Notes: generated from the sequence alone by a model not told the origin. A DNA stretch of 64,000 nucleotides from Rhizobium sp. BK313 (GCF_014193655.1 NZ_JACHZQ010000002.1:62001-126000), one strand, 5' to 3'; shown: positions 37,178-46,285, numbered from the stretch's first letter. Numbers and translations are program-made.

Positions 37178-37532
37178 ACCAAAAGCCTCTTTATAAGTCC
37201 CCCTTTAGCGCCCGCCGCCTGAGAGTGGCCTCGACCGTGGTACTGTCGATCATGTGCTGCCAGTCATCGGTCAATCCCAACTCGACGAGCGCCTCGAGCA
37301 AGGCATCCCATACACCTTGGTCGGCCCAGCGTCGAAATCGCACATAGACCGAGTTCCATTTCCCATATCGCTCATGCATGTCAGGCCACGGGCACCCGAC
37401 GCGCAAGGCGTGCAGCATTCCATTCAAAAACATCCGGTTATGAAGAGCGGGTCGGGCTTTCCGGCCGCGCTCTGCTGGTAACAATGCCCCGATGATCCGC
37501 CATTCCGCATCGCTCAAATCGCCTCTCGCCAA
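37178..37532 (-). pseudogene. N-terminal half of interrupted IS5-family transposase
   Basis: The minus strand encodes the DUF4096-type N-terminus of an IS5-family transposase: MARGDLSDAEWRIIGALLP, HNRMFLNGMLHALRVGCPW, WNSVYVRFRRWADQGVWDAL, and the first catalytic Asp in MIDSTTV. After DSTTV the normal sequence (AAGAKGG, then TYKEAFGRSRG) is found only by changing frame twice, once before and once in the G-run near 37198, so it carries small indels as well as the insertion. Confidence 0.8.
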
Positions 37533-37661
37533 ACCGACCTCCTAAAAGGAAGTGTTGAATCATGCTTCAGGTGATTTGCGAATTGCAGGAAGCGAGATAG
37601 CCTTCGCCAGCAATAGTGTTACCGTCAGACGGCCGACTTGGCCGCAAAACGGGAGACGCCC

Positions 37662-38030
37662 TTGAAAGACAATTGGCGGAGTTTGACCGACAACGAAAAA
37701 CGTATTGTCAAAAAGCTCTTGTTCGGAATGGACATATCGCCCGCATGGGAACTTCAAGGGTATGTCGGCCAGGTGATCGATGAATATGGATCACTGGCAC
37801 TGCTACCTCTCGATGGCAACCAGCTTCCCAACAGCATGAACCCACGCTTGGTTGCCTCGGGATATTTTGACGACGACAATCAGTTGGCAGTTATCGGGCC
37901 GATGGTCGAAATACTACTATTCGAGAAGAATGGCGTTTTGAGCGAACTTCAAATCCTCCGTAGCGACGGCTCAGCGCTCAAACGGCATATCGATCCCGAA
38001 AAGATATTCATGATCGAGCAAAGGCGGTGA
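37662..38030 (+). CDS. hypothetical protein (DUF6984-like), passenger of the 2.4-kb insertion
   Basis: The start chosen is TTG 37662, 6 bases after GGGAG; the frame is open to a TTG at 37638. The 122-residue soluble protein begins MKDNWRSLTDNEKRIVKKLL and contains GSLALLPLDGNQ and LFEKNGVLSELQILRSDGS. This resembles the small DUF6984-type family, often found as orphan or immunity-like genes, but the match is from memory and tentative. It ends 38 bases from the right inverted repeat of the element. Confidence 0.5.
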   Translation: MKDNWRSLTDNEKRIVKKLLFGMDISPAWELQGYVGQVIDEYGSLALLPLDGNQLPNSMNPRLVASGYFDDDNQLAVIGPMVEILLFEKNGVLSELQILRSDGSALKRHIDPEKIFMIEQRR

Positions 38031-38072
38031 CCTGCGCCGCCGCCACCATCTGACTTTGTCAACAGGGCCTAG

Positions 38073-38521
38073 ATCGCTGAGTGCCGCGTTGACAGTCGGC
38101 GCGGACAGACCTGTCATTTGAACGATCTGATTTGCTGTATGGAAGGGATTTTGCTGGAAGAGCTCATGAATACGAAGGGAAGATCCGGCTCTGTCGCTTT
38201 CGGTTGTCTGCTCCCGGTGTTCCTTGAAAGATCAACGATCTGAGTGGCTGCTCCAAATGCTTGTTTGGCAGTGTCGGCAACACCTGTCAGGAAGAAGTCT
38301 AGCAAAGCCTCCCAATTTCCATGCTCACGGACCTCTTGCAGCAATCGATAGTATTCTCTCCGATGGGTCTTCAGGTAAAGACTGAGGTAGAGCAAAGGCT
38401 TACGCAGAACGCCGTTCATGCAGAGGTAGAGGGTCACAAGTAGACGGCCGATCAGACCATTGCCATCAAGAAATTGTAAATAAGCATCAAGTAACGACCC
38501 CAGACACTGCAGCGAAAACAA
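38073..38521 (-). pseudogene. central fragment of split, degenerate Fic family gene
   Basis: The minus strand shows the core of a Fic/DOC AMP-transferase: QFLDGNGLIGRLLVTLYL, PLLYLSLYLKTHRREYYRL, LLQEVREHGNWEALLDFF, then a frame that reaches IVQMTGLSAPTVNAALSD at 38073. The catalytic motif HPFx(D/E)GNGRxxR appears as LQFLDGNGLIGR, so the catalytic His and the first Arg are lost. A frameshift lies between the Fic core and the winged helix (near 38200). The N-terminal half is missing upstream of 38521. Together with 35552-35668 this is a dead gene. Confidence 0.82.
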
Positions 38522-38789
38522 TTGCTTGTTGTGCCTATCGGCGTCGTGACCCCATGCCGATTCACACGCTGAAGATGAAACACGCCCAGGACATGGATCG
38601 AGATGAAGCGCTGGGGTTCTGTCGCAAACCGGGCACCAAGCGCAAACGACGGTTCCGGATATCCGTTCGAAGACAGTTCATTCGTGAAAACAACTGTGCA
38701 AAGCAACAAATTTTACGGGATTTCTTAAGCCGGTTTTTTTGGGCCTCTGTTTAGCTAACGCAGCATTACAGAACGGGTATAATTCCGAT

Positions 38790-39548
38790 ATGATTCTACA
38801 ACAGCGACATCCCTCCGCCACCATTTTCAAAGCTCTGCGGAGGGCCACGCTCGGCGCGCTTTGCGCCGTGGTCGGTTCCGTTGGTCTTTTACTTATATTA
38901 AACCTATTGATGCCGGATCGACCATTTTTGGTCGGATTTGTCGGTGCAGCACTTATTTCCGCATTTGTGGCCTTTCCGCTGCTTTTTGCCTTGCAGCTCA
39001 ACAACAGCGTCGTCCGCAAGATGCAGGAAAACGTCACCCAGGCGGCGCGCCACGACAGCGTGACGAAGACGCTGAACGGCGCCGCCTTTGCCGCGGCCGT
39101 CGAGCACTTTATCGACCGGCGCAAGCATACCGCCACCGATGCCGGCGGCATCGTCATCGCCGTCATCGTCGATACGCTCGACGACATCGGCCGCCGGTAC
39201 GGGCCGCAATGGGCCGACATCGTGATGCAATCGCTTGCCTCGATCATCAAGTCCTCGGTTCGTCGTGGCGATCTCGTGGCGCGGCTTGCAACCAACGAAC
39301 TCGGCATCTTCCTGCCTGGCGCCACGGTCGGGGACGCCCGCGACATCGGCACCCGCATCCGCACGCGCGTCTCCGCGGCCACCTTCAGCGCCGACGGCGG
39401 GCCGCTTTCCGTCTCCATCCGCCTCGGCGGCACCTCCTTCGACGGCCCGGCCGACTTCAACCAACTCCGCCAGCTCGCCGGCCAAATGGCCTTCGAGCGC
39501 GGCGACGAGAGCGACGACATCCCGATCAGCGCGCTGCCGGCCGCATGA
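38790..39548 (+). CDS. membrane protein with degenerate GGDEF-like domain
   Basis: The ATG at 38790 is preferred; the frame extends to 38739 through residues unlike a membrane protein start. The 252-residue product has two hydrophobic helices (LGALCAVVGSVGLLLILNLL and LVGFVGAALISAFVAFPLLF). A GGDEF-fold domain follows (ARHDSVTKTLNGAAFAAAVE, VIVDTLDDIGRRYG, VRRGDLVARLATNELGIFLP). The catalytic GG(D/E)EF loop is replaced by LATNEL, so diguanylate cyclase activity is unlikely; it may bind GTP/c-di-GMP or act as a scaffold. Such degenerate GGDEF membrane proteins recur in Rhizobiaceae. The RBS is weak. Confidence 0.75.
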   Translation: MILQQRHPSATIFKALRRATLGALCAVVGSVGLLLILNLLMPDRPFLVGFVGAALISAFVAFPLLFALQLNNSVVRKMQENVTQAARHDSVTKTLNGAAFAAAVEHFIDRRKHTATDAGGIVIAVIVDTLDDIGRRYGPQWADIVMQSLASIIKSSVRRGDLVARLATNELGIFLPGATVGDARDIGTRIRTRVSAATFSADGGPLSVSIRLGGTSFDGPADFNQLRQLAGQMAFERGDESDDIPISALPAA

Positions 39549-39656
39549 GGCTGGCGACCCCACCGCCGCGGCAGCGGCGGCCTGGGGTTGGCCCTCTGGA
39601 TCCGCCGAGGCTGATCAGGCCTTGAGGGATGAGATGTCGGTGTGGGGTCTCGTTAA

Positions 39657-40178
39657 ATGCGAGAAACGACCTTGGAAATCATCGCTCCAGTTGGCATTTT
39701 TATCCTCGCCGCCGTCCTCAATGACCAAGTCTATCTTCAATCCGCCAGAACATTGGAACCATCCAACATTCTGATGATTCCCGCAGAAAAAGTGCGCATA
39801 GCCATGGAGACCGATCAAGCCTTCATGCGTGCAATCGTAATGGAACTGGCAGCAAGCTATCGCCGGGCAATCAAGGACCTTAAAAGCCAGGAATTGCGGA
39901 CCGGCGCCGAACGGCTGGCAAACTGGCTCTTGCGCACGCAAATGGACCAGGCGCGCCATGGTTTGGTGGAAATTCCCGTGGAGAAACGTGTGCTGGCTTC
40001 GCGCCTGGGGATGACACCGGAAAACTTGTCGTGCGCCTTTCTTACCCTCCGGTCTTACGGCGTGAAGGCGCATGGTTCACGTGTAGAGATCGCCCAACTT
40101 CGAGCACTTCTCGATTTCGCAAAACCTGATCCGCTGGTCGAAGACCCTGAGAATATCGTTCGTTTCGACCTCGACTAG
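39657..40178 (+). pseudogene. 5'-truncated Crp/Fnr family regulator
   Basis: The 173-residue frame starts in the middle of the cyclic-nucleotide-type sensor domain (RETTLEIIAPVGIFILAAVL, ARTLEPSNILMIPAEKVR). It retains the dimerisation helix and the C-terminal winged helix (EKRVLASRLGMTPENLSCAF). Family members are ~230-250 residues, so about 75 N-terminal residues are missing. A TAA immediately precedes the ATG, and the upstream bases 39549-39656 do not encode the missing part. A partial DNA-binding product is possible, but normal sensing is lost. Confidence 0.75.
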
Positions 40179-40212
40179 AAGCGGCAGCTTTCGAACAAGG
40201 AATGCCATAGGC

Positions 40213-40870
40213 TCAAACCCTTGCCAGGTCCGAATTCAGATGATCGGCCAGCCTTATTGCAAAGGCTAAGATCATTAGTGTGGGATTTGCGTGGCCGCTG
40301 GTTGGGAACACTGAACCGCCGGCAACATAAAGGTTAGGTAAGCCGTAGACCCTATAATTCTGGTCGGCACGCCGTTTCTCATCCGCTGCCGCGGACATCT
40401 TCGACACGGGGTATCGCTCGGGCGATCCATGCCGGAGGCAAGTTGGCCGGCATAAACCCTGGTTCCTAAGCGCCCAAGCAACTCACGCACACGGTCCGAG
40501 CACATCACATCAGACTTCTGCCGAAGGGACCGATGTACTCGGTGCAAAGCCCGTTCACTCGTGCCCGGCCGAGGAAGCTATTTGCCGCCTGGAGCGACAA
40601 TGTCAGTTCATCTCTGTCGATGGCAGGCCCATTGGCTCGGAGCCAGGCATTGCCTCTTTGCGTCAGGATACGAAGACGCCAATTGCCGGTGTCGATCTTT
40701 GTCAATTGAAAATCGGCCTTCTCAAATGAGGCAAATGAGTCTGAAGTCTCCGTCGACCAATGCGCGTCCATTGCTGTTCCTCCGTTTCGCATCGACGCGC
40801 AGAAAAGAAGCAGGTTCTCCCAGCCTCGTCTTTGAGCAAGATCAAATATAAAAATTTCGAAATCCAGCAA
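40213..40870 (-). pseudogene. fragmented GMC family oxidoreductase
   Basis: The minus strand holds pieces of the C-terminal third of a glucose-methanol-choline flavoprotein in different frames. The 40505-40870 part reads as a diverged internal region (LRILTQRGNAWLRANGPAID). The 40213-40407 part carries the GMC C-terminal signature (LPNLYVAGGSVFPTSGHANP, then TLMILAFAIRLADHL). The FAD-binding N-terminus is absent and frames change near 40410-40560, so the gene is dead. Confidence 0.75.
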
Positions 40871-40945
40871 TTAGCTTCAGTTACTGCGGAGGGCTACCAC
40901 AGATAGGAAAATTAACCCTCCGCGACCTAAACGCAGTACGCGCGA

Positions 40946-41473
40946 CTACCGGACAGTCACGCAGGTAACCGGGCTAAGCTGGGCAATCTTGGTGGATACA
41001 CTGCCGAGCACTAGTTGCGACAGGCTCGAAAGGCCCCTCGCTCCACAGACGACGAGGTCGGGACGCTCCTCCTGGACTACCTTGGCGATCTGTTCGACGG
41101 CATCGCCTTCCATGAGATGTGTTGAAACTTGCTCTACGCCGCGCGCCTTGACGACGGAGCTGGCTCTGTTGAGAATTTCAGTGCCGAGAGCCTGCAAGAC
41201 GCGAATGGAGGCTGGATCCGTCGCCGAAAATCTGACTGGAAGACCGGGCACGAGTTGGGCAGAGGCCAGAGAGTCTCCGCCGTCCTGACGATGTAAATCA
41301 TCGAGATGCTCTGTTTCCACCATGCGTCGGAGATCGTCGTCGATCTCACCGGAAAGCATCACATGCACCAAATGGACCTCGGCCTCGTGCCGCGCTGCAA
41401 GATCGGCACCGATCTCGACCGCCTTCTGTGCATGAGCGGACCCATCCGTGGCAATTAGGATTTTCTTAAACAT
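40946..41473 (-). CDS. universal stress protein (UspA family)
   Basis: The start chosen is ATG 41473, 7 bases after GGGAGG; the frame is open to 41488. The ~175-residue single-domain Usp begins MFKKILIATDGSAHAQKAVE. It ends with the ATP-binding motif G-x2-G-x9-G-(S/T) in GARGLSSLSQLVLGSVS. These cytosolic proteins bind ATP and modulate stress survival. It is encoded alone, on the same strand as the GntP-type permease but about 240 bases away from it. Confidence 0.92.
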   Translation of the reverse strand: MFKKILIATDGSAHAQKAVEIGADLAARHEAEVHLVHVMLSGEIDDDLRRMVETEHLDDLHRQDGGDSLASAQLVPGLPVRFSATDPASIRVLQALGTEILNRASSVVKARGVEQVSTHLMEGDAVEQIAKVVQEERPDLVVCGARGLSSLSQLVLGSVSTKIAQLSPVTCVTVR

Positions 41474-41711
41474 GTCATTTCCTCCCAAGCCGGTTTCATT
41501 GCAGACAATGGCCGTGCAGATTCCTGTTAGAGTGACGCCTTCCTGTGCAGACTGCGTTGAGGCGGATCAAAGCTGATCGATATTTCCGATCTGACGCCAA
41601 CCGCTTAGCGGCCCCGGTCTGCACCCAAGATATGATCCGCGTTTAATGTTAGCGCATGCTGGGCGTTGAATCCAACGGCGCCCTGCGCAGGCTTCCCGTT
41701 CAGAAGAAGTA

Positions 41712-43166
41712 TCAGAATGACCCGAGAATGGTCCCCAAAACGATGACTGCGATCAGTGCCAGGATCGCTCCAATAATTCCGACAACAACGATGTCGCGGT
41801 AGCTTTCACCGTGTGTCGACCCGCAAACGGCAAGCAGCGTAACGACTGCCCCATTGTGGGGCAGGCTATCCAGTGTGCCTGCCCCGATGACCGCGACGCG
41901 GTGCAACAGAGCCGGGTCGAGACCTGTTTCCTGCGCGCGCATCAGGTAGGTACTGCCAAGCGCATCGAGGGCGATCGTGAGGCCGCCCGAGGCGGAGCCG
42001 GTGAGCGCCGCCAGGATATTGGTGGCCACCGCAATCGAGACAAGCGGTCCCCCACCGATACCGAGCACCCAATCGCGTACAATGGCAAAGGCAGGCATTG
42101 CCGCGACAACCGCTCCAAAGCCTACCAGACTGGCGACGGAGACCGCCGGAAGGACGGACGCGTTGGCGCCTGCGTCCATCGTCGCGCGTAACGCCGGCAA
42201 TCGGCGGAAATTCAACACGACGACAGTCGCGACCGCGGCTGACAGCGCCGTGACGACGGCCCACACACCGCTCACCGCGGAACGGGAGGTTCCGCCCCAT
42301 CGATCTTCCGAAAGAAACCCGAGATCAAGCGACGGCAGGATTAACAGTGACATGCTGAGATTGACAAGGATAACCACAGCGAGTGGCAACACCGCGAGCA
42401 GGATGGGTGGTGAAGCTTTGGCATGCCGGCCGTGCCCGATTTCGGCGGGGTCGAACTCCCTACCGACCGAGGCGCGTTCGCGCAGCCGGTCGTCGGAAGC
42501 GAGATCTTCGGGTGTCGCGGGCATGCCCTCACCGAACCCTTCGCCCGACACGCGCGCAGCCGCCTCGATGCGACGAAGCCACCATAGGCCGAAGCAGAGC
42601 ATGATCGCCGAAGCGATGATGCCGAGTCCTGGCGCAGCAAACGGCGTCGTACCGAAGAAGGGCATCGGGATGGCATTCTGTATCGATGGCGTTCCTGGAA
42701 AGGCCGACATAGTGAAAGTGGATGTTCCAAGCACGATCACTGCGGGCATCAGCCGCCGCGGAATGCCCGCCGACCGGAACAGTTCCTGCGCCATCGGCGC
42801 GAGAACGAAGAAGGCAACAAAGAGGCTGACACCGCCATAGGTGATCAGCGCACCGGCGATGACGACGGCGAGGATTGCGTGGTTCTTGCCGAGGCGCCGC
42901 ATCATGAAATTGGCGATGGCGGTTATTGAACCGCTGTCCTCCATCAGTTTGCCGAAGAGCGCGCCGAGCAGGAACAGCGGAAAGAACTGCGCAAGGAAAT
43001 GTGCGGCACCGTTCATGAAGGTCTGGGTCCAGTGGGCCAGCACTGGTTCGCCGGCAAAGAGCGCGGCGACGAGAGCGCCAAGCGGTGCCAGGAGCAGCAC
43101 GCTCCAGCCCCGGAAGGCGAGCCAGACCAGCAGCCCGAGCCCAATCAGTATGCCGAGAAGCCCCAC
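41712..43166 (-). CDS. GntP family permease
   Basis: This 484-residue membrane protein has about 12 hydrophobic segments. It starts with a GTG at 43166 (GLLGILIGLGLLVWLAFRGW), has GALFGKLMEDSGS, AGALITYGGVSLFVAFFVLA and a C-terminal LPHNGAVVTLLAVCG. These are marks of the gluconate:H+ symporter (GntP) family and its relatives, which carry gluconate, other sugar acids or C4 hydroxy-acids. It lies 3 bases after the patatin gene stop, so the two form an operon. Substrate unknown. Confidence 0.85.
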   Translation of the reverse strand: MGLLGILIGLGLLVWLAFRGWSVLLLAPLGALVAALFAGEPVLAHWTQTFMNGAAHFLAQFFPLFLLGALFGKLMEDSGSITAIANFMMRRLGKNHAILAVVIAGALITYGGVSLFVAFFVLAPMAQELFRSAGIPRRLMPAVIVLGTSTFTMSAFPGTPSIQNAIPMPFFGTTPFAAPGLGIIASAIMLCFGLWWLRRIEAAARVSGEGFGEGMPATPEDLASDDRLRERASVGREFDPAEIGHGRHAKASPPILLAVLPLAVVILVNLSMSLLILPSLDLGFLSEDRWGGTSRSAVSGVWAVVTALSAAVATVVVLNFRRLPALRATMDAGANASVLPAVSVASLVGFGAVVAAMPAFAIVRDWVLGIGGGPLVSIAVATNILAALTGSASGGLTIALDALGSTYLMRAQETGLDPALLHRVAVIGAGTLDSLPHNGAVVTLLAVCGSTHGESYRDIVVVGIIGAILALIAVIVLGTILGSF

Positions 43167-43169
43167 CCG

Positions 43170-44210
43170 TCAGACCCCTTCCAGCAAGATATCGAGATCA
43201 AGCGACGAGCGGCGACCGAGATCGTCGCCATGGGCGTTCAGAAATGCATCGGCGGACCTGCGCCCCTCGTTGTGCAGCATGGTCAGAAAACCCCATTCCG
43301 CATTGAGTTTTGACGAGTAGCCGAGGTCAGTCATGACGTCGCTCGCGACCCTGTGGATGCGCATCGACGCCCAGCGCGCGCCCTCATCGTCATCCAATTG
43401 GGCGACCTTTCGTAGCAAGGCGATCATCTTCAGTTCCTTCAGAAGGACTGCGTTGAAAGAGACTTCGTTGATGCGATTGAGGATCTCGCGTGCGGACCGA
43501 GGTGAGCCCGGCCGTTCAACCGGATTGATCTGCACGAGGATGGTGTCCTGCAATGTGCATTCGCGGACCAGCGGCGTGATCGTCGGGTTGCCGGCGTAAC
43601 CGCCGTCCCAATAGGCTTCACCATCGATCTCAATGGCTTGAAACAACGTCGGCAGGCATGCAGAAGCAAGCAGTACGTCCGGGGTCAGCCCGCCGTTGCG
43701 GAAAACACGGCCGCGGCCGGTGCGGACATTCGTTGCCGTCACGAACAGTTTGATTGGACTGGCCGCGAGCCGCTCGAAATCGACGGTCTCTGCCAATATG
43801 GCGCGGAGCGGGTTGGCGCCGGCAGGATTGAGATCGTAAGGCGAGAACACACGCGCCATCATGTCCATCGCCATGAAAACCGGCGAGTGGTCGAGCGTCC
43901 AGCGACCGAGTAGGAAGTCGAGCGGACCGCGTTGAAAGGGACTGAAGCGCGCCGCCTCGGATACCTTGCGCCAGAATGCCTCCAGCGCCTCACGAGCGCC
44001 TGCGGCGCCGTTGACGGTATAGCCGTGCGCCATGACCGCCGCGTTCATGGCTCCGGCCGAAGTGCCGGAAATCCCCTCGATCAGCAGCCATGGCTCCTCC
44101 AAAAGGCGGTCGAGGACACCCCAGGAAAAGGCACCGTGGGCGCCGCCGCCCTGAAGGGCTAGGTCGACGCGGAGCGGCTCCCGTTGCATTGCCTTCGCAG
44201 CTGCCAGCAT
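43170..44210 (-). CDS. patatin-like phospholipase family protein
   Basis: This 346-residue serine hydrolase has the oxyanion loop GGGAHGAF (21-28), nucleophile elbow GTSAG with Ser51, and the dyad Asp in DGGYAGN. It has no signal peptide, so it is likely cytosolic or membrane-associated. Patatins hydrolyse acyl esters of phospholipids or of storage polymers. It is the first gene of a two-gene operon with the GntP-type permease; in several bacteria patatin genes sit near poly-3-hydroxybutyrate metabolism, which would fit a hydroxybutyrate-type substrate for the permease, but that is inference. Confidence 0.9.
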   Translation of the reverse strand: MLAAAKAMQREPLRVDLALQGGGAHGAFSWGVLDRLLEEPWLLIEGISGTSAGAMNAAVMAHGYTVNGAAGAREALEAFWRKVSEAARFSPFQRGPLDFLLGRWTLDHSPVFMAMDMMARVFSPYDLNPAGANPLRAILAETVDFERLAASPIKLFVTATNVRTGRGRVFRNGGLTPDVLLASACLPTLFQAIEIDGEAYWDGGYAGNPTITPLVRECTLQDTILVQINPVERPGSPRSAREILNRINEVSFNAVLLKELKMIALLRKVAQLDDDEGARWASMRIHRVASDVMTDLGYSSKLNAEWGFLTMLHNEGRRSADAFLNAHGDDLGRRSSLDLDILLEGV

Positions 44211-44323
44211 CAGCCTCGCCCATTTTTAGATTGTGCGGCGCACAAACAGTATCTCAGAATTGTACGCGAGTCATCTTCGCGCTCTCATGACGGCATTGCT
44301 TTTGCGATATGCGACACACCGGG

Positions 44324-44407
44324 TTCTGTCGCAAACTTTTCGATAATAGGGTTGAGGCATGAGCGCTCTTCGGTTCTGAAGAGCTTGTGATGTTCAAAGG
44401 TCGCCAT
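44324..44407 (+). mobile_element. IS6-family end remnant including the first transposase codons
   Basis: GGTTCTGTCGCAAACTTTTCG is an IS6-type terminal inverted repeat. The bases after it run into ATGTTCAAAGGTCGCCAT, encoding MFKGRH, the usual N-terminus of rhizobial IS6 transposases. The element is cut off right there. The same inverted repeat type bounds the IS at 57862-58692. Confidence 0.65.
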
Positions 44408-44533
44408 CTTGAACCGTGGGTGGGCGATCCGCGCAGGGCTTACGGCCCCAATGAGGCCCCCTCCGAATTGGCAGCGCTAATCGGTCCCGAACTGGACCGG
44501 CTGATACAGGAAGGAAGTGAGACCAATGGCTGA
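44390..44533 (+). CDS. 47-residue antitoxin-like ORF, 5' end from IS6 transposase
   Basis: The ORF opens with the six IS6 transposase codons (MFKGRH) and continues into unrelated sequence, LEPWVGDPRRAYGPNEAPSE followed by LAALIGPELDRLIQEGSETNG-like residues. It ends inside the next gene (ATG at 44526, stop at 44531), the overlap typical of antitoxin-toxin pairs. The native N-terminus was lost when the IS6 end was joined. Whether the chimera is translated or functional is unknown. Confidence 0.45.
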   Translation: MFKGRHLEPWVGDPRRAYGPNEAPSELAALIGPELDRLIQEGSETNG

Positions 44534-44918
44534 TACTTCGGCCAATGGTTCGATCATCCACTATCCTTATCTCTGGACATGGCAGCGCGACAAGGGAGAA
44601 ACCGAAGAACGGAAGGTACGCCCAGTTTGTATGGTTCTGGCAATCCCGAAAGGCAATCAGACAAACCTGATCCTATTGGCTATCTCGGGCACCCCACCCC
44701 GCTCCGATCAAACCGCACTGGAAATTCCGCAACTCGAAAGTCGCCGCGCTGGAATCCGTGAGTGGAAATTCAATCACGATATAGCCGAACAGTGCTTCCA
44801 CTATGATCCAAATGCAGAAGTGCTGGGATCGTTCAGTAAGGGATTTCTTGCAAAGATCGCGGCAGCCTTCAAACCTTTCCTCGCGCAGCCGAGCGGGCGT
44901 GTCAGCCGAACCGATTGA
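44526..44918 (+). CDS. hypothetical protein, possible PemK/MazF-like toxin
   Basis: The start chosen is ATG 44526, overlapping the preceding small ORF and following AGGAAGGAAGTGAG. The 130-residue soluble protein begins with a strand-rich segment (IIHYPYLWTWQRDKGETEER, KVRPVCMVLAIP, NLILLAISGTPP, ALEIPQL). This resembles the small beta-barrel PemK/MazF endoribonuclease fold, where Arg/Pro follows a W-x-R-D-like stretch. Similarity is weak and from memory. The overlapping upstream ORF supports a toxin-antitoxin reading. Confidence 0.45.
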   Translation: MADTSANGSIIHYPYLWTWQRDKGETEERKVRPVCMVLAIPKGNQTNLILLAISGTPPRSDQTALEIPQLESRRAGIREWKFNHDIAEQCFHYDPNAEVLGSFSKGFLAKIAAAFKPFLAQPSGRVSRTD

Positions 44919-46020
44919 GGAAAACACGTGCCCCCGCTCGTCTTCCACCGCAACGTGACTGCATAGCCGCCTTGTCTACAATCACCCTGCCGCCGATCTG
45001 ACAATCGCAACGGCCGCTCCAACCCTTTCGGATCTAACGGGAGCCGGACCGAAATCTGTTTTGTGGCTGTTTATCGTCTGTAGTGCCGGGGCGCTTTCCA
45101 AACGCTAGACCTATCAAAGCTGCGGTGAAGGCGTCGGGTTTAAGCGGCAGCGCAGCCAGAGCCTCTTCGCGTGTGAATGTCGAGCACCCGGTCATAACCT
45201 TTTTTCGGTGTAATCATCCAGGGAAAGCATCCGCTGATCATACGCAAACCAAACAAAATAATAGGGGTTTTGCATATGATTGACGGCAAGCATTACGAGG
45301 CCCAACGAAACACATGCCATCCAGACATGACATCACCCGCGCCAGTTCAATCTCTCGGTTTGGAAAAGCGGACGCCGACGCCGCCACCATTTTCAGGAAT
45401 AAACTCGATGCCAGCGGCCTCGAATGCTGCACGGATGTCCTTGAGCAAGGCGGCTTGTTATCGCACATTCTGAGAGGAGGCGCTGGCATAGCGGATACTT
45501 CTGCTTTCCGCCAAACCACACCAGCATAGCTGGCATGTCCTCGAAACCAGGATAGTCGAAAAGGTCGGGCCAACCGGGATGCGGACGCTTATGCCGGGGA
45601 ATTTGATAGTCTGTTTTGAGCCACCGATCCGGGACAGTGACGCCCCTGGGTGGCAATCTTTTCGTCTTCTTGCCGTTAAGGGGCAGTTGAAGAAACCGCG
45701 CATGAGGCCATTTGGCATAATCAAGTGTGGCCGGAGTAGTTTTTATCTCCTTTCCAGATGGCTCAGCGGCGGCGGGCTCGCCGATCCAAAACTTGCGTTC
45801 GTTGGTAACCTCGCCGAGCTTGCGGTCACTGTCTACGAGTCAGCCAATGGATCGGGTTGGCAGCTTGCCGAAGCTTTTTAGGTGTGGTCTAGTCCTCGTT
45901 GACGTGGCACTTAAATGTGCCTCGCTAATGGTCACGTAGGCAGAGCAAATCCGGCAAGTAAATAGTTGCGCCGAGATGGTTGGGCGAGCGTTTCGATGAA
46001 CGAGCGACACAATTTCCGAC
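44919..46020. other. 1.1-kb region without intact genes
   Basis: There is no intact gene. On the minus strand at 45480-45724 one frame reads as if once coding (LPPRGVTVPDRWLKTDYQIP, FDYPGFEDMPAMLVWFGGKQ) but lacks a complete ORF, and I do not recognise it. An HTH-regulator tail is annotated separately at 45347-45448. On the plus strand at 45750-45881 a short frame (LADPKLAFVGNLAELAVTVY) is also unrecognised. Confidence 0.5.
45347..45448 (-). pseudogene. C-terminal remnant of XRE-type small regulator
   Basis: The minus strand encodes ALLKDIRAAFEAAGIEFIPE, NGGGVGVRFSKPRD and a stop. 'R.AFE.AGIEFI.ENGGG.GVRL' is the tail of a widespread family of short XRE/Cro regulators in rhizobia. A stop lies directly upstream in frame and the HTH itself is absent. 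Confidence 0.6.
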
Positions 46021-46285
46021 ATGAGAGGGTGTGATTTGATCGAGACTCAACAACTGTGGGAATGGCGCGAGAAGATCGCAAATCTCTATTACGAGGTACG
46101 TTCCAGCCCGGACGTGGTTGCTGCCTGGGGGCTTTGGTGCGACACCCGTTCGACCCTGTTTCGCGACCATCCTCAGTCGCCAATTGAACCGGTGGACCGC
46201 AAGACGTTCGAAGGGCCGACAACATTTCCTTATGATCCCTCATTGCGCCTGGCGGTACAGCTTGTCCCGGTAACGCCGGAACGGG
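46021..46285 (+). pseudogene. N-terminal fragment of DUF1684 domain gene
   Basis: The frame from ATG 46021 encodes LWEWREKIANLYYEVRSSPD, LWCDTRSTLFRDHPQSP and FPYDPSLRLAVQLVPV, the N-terminal part of DUF1684 proteins. Similarity stops near 46285, where the sequence switches to a nucleotidyltransferase in another frame. The frame itself runs on to a stop at 46383 that overlaps the GTG of the next ORF. Confidence 0.7.

Larger units (their letters stand above)
35669..38068. mobile_element. 2.4-kb insertion with IS-like inverted ends and CTAG duplication
   Basis: The left end reads GTCTTGTTGACAAAGT and the right end, reverse-complemented, GCCCTGTTGACAAAGT. CTAG flanks it on both sides (35665-35668 and 38069-38072). 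Deleting the element with one CTAG restores the Fic reading frame exactly (AALSD-LERLG). The TIR sequence and CTAG target resemble IS5-superfamily elements. The cargo is not a simple IS: two plus-strand unknown genes flank an interrupted IS5-family transposase that itself contains a further insertion. Confidence 0.8.

Noticed and set aside
38619..38640. GGTTCTGTCGCAAACCGGG as another IS6 terminal repeat
   Set aside because: Only about 14 bases match the IS6 end, with no transposase sequence adjoining; too short to call.
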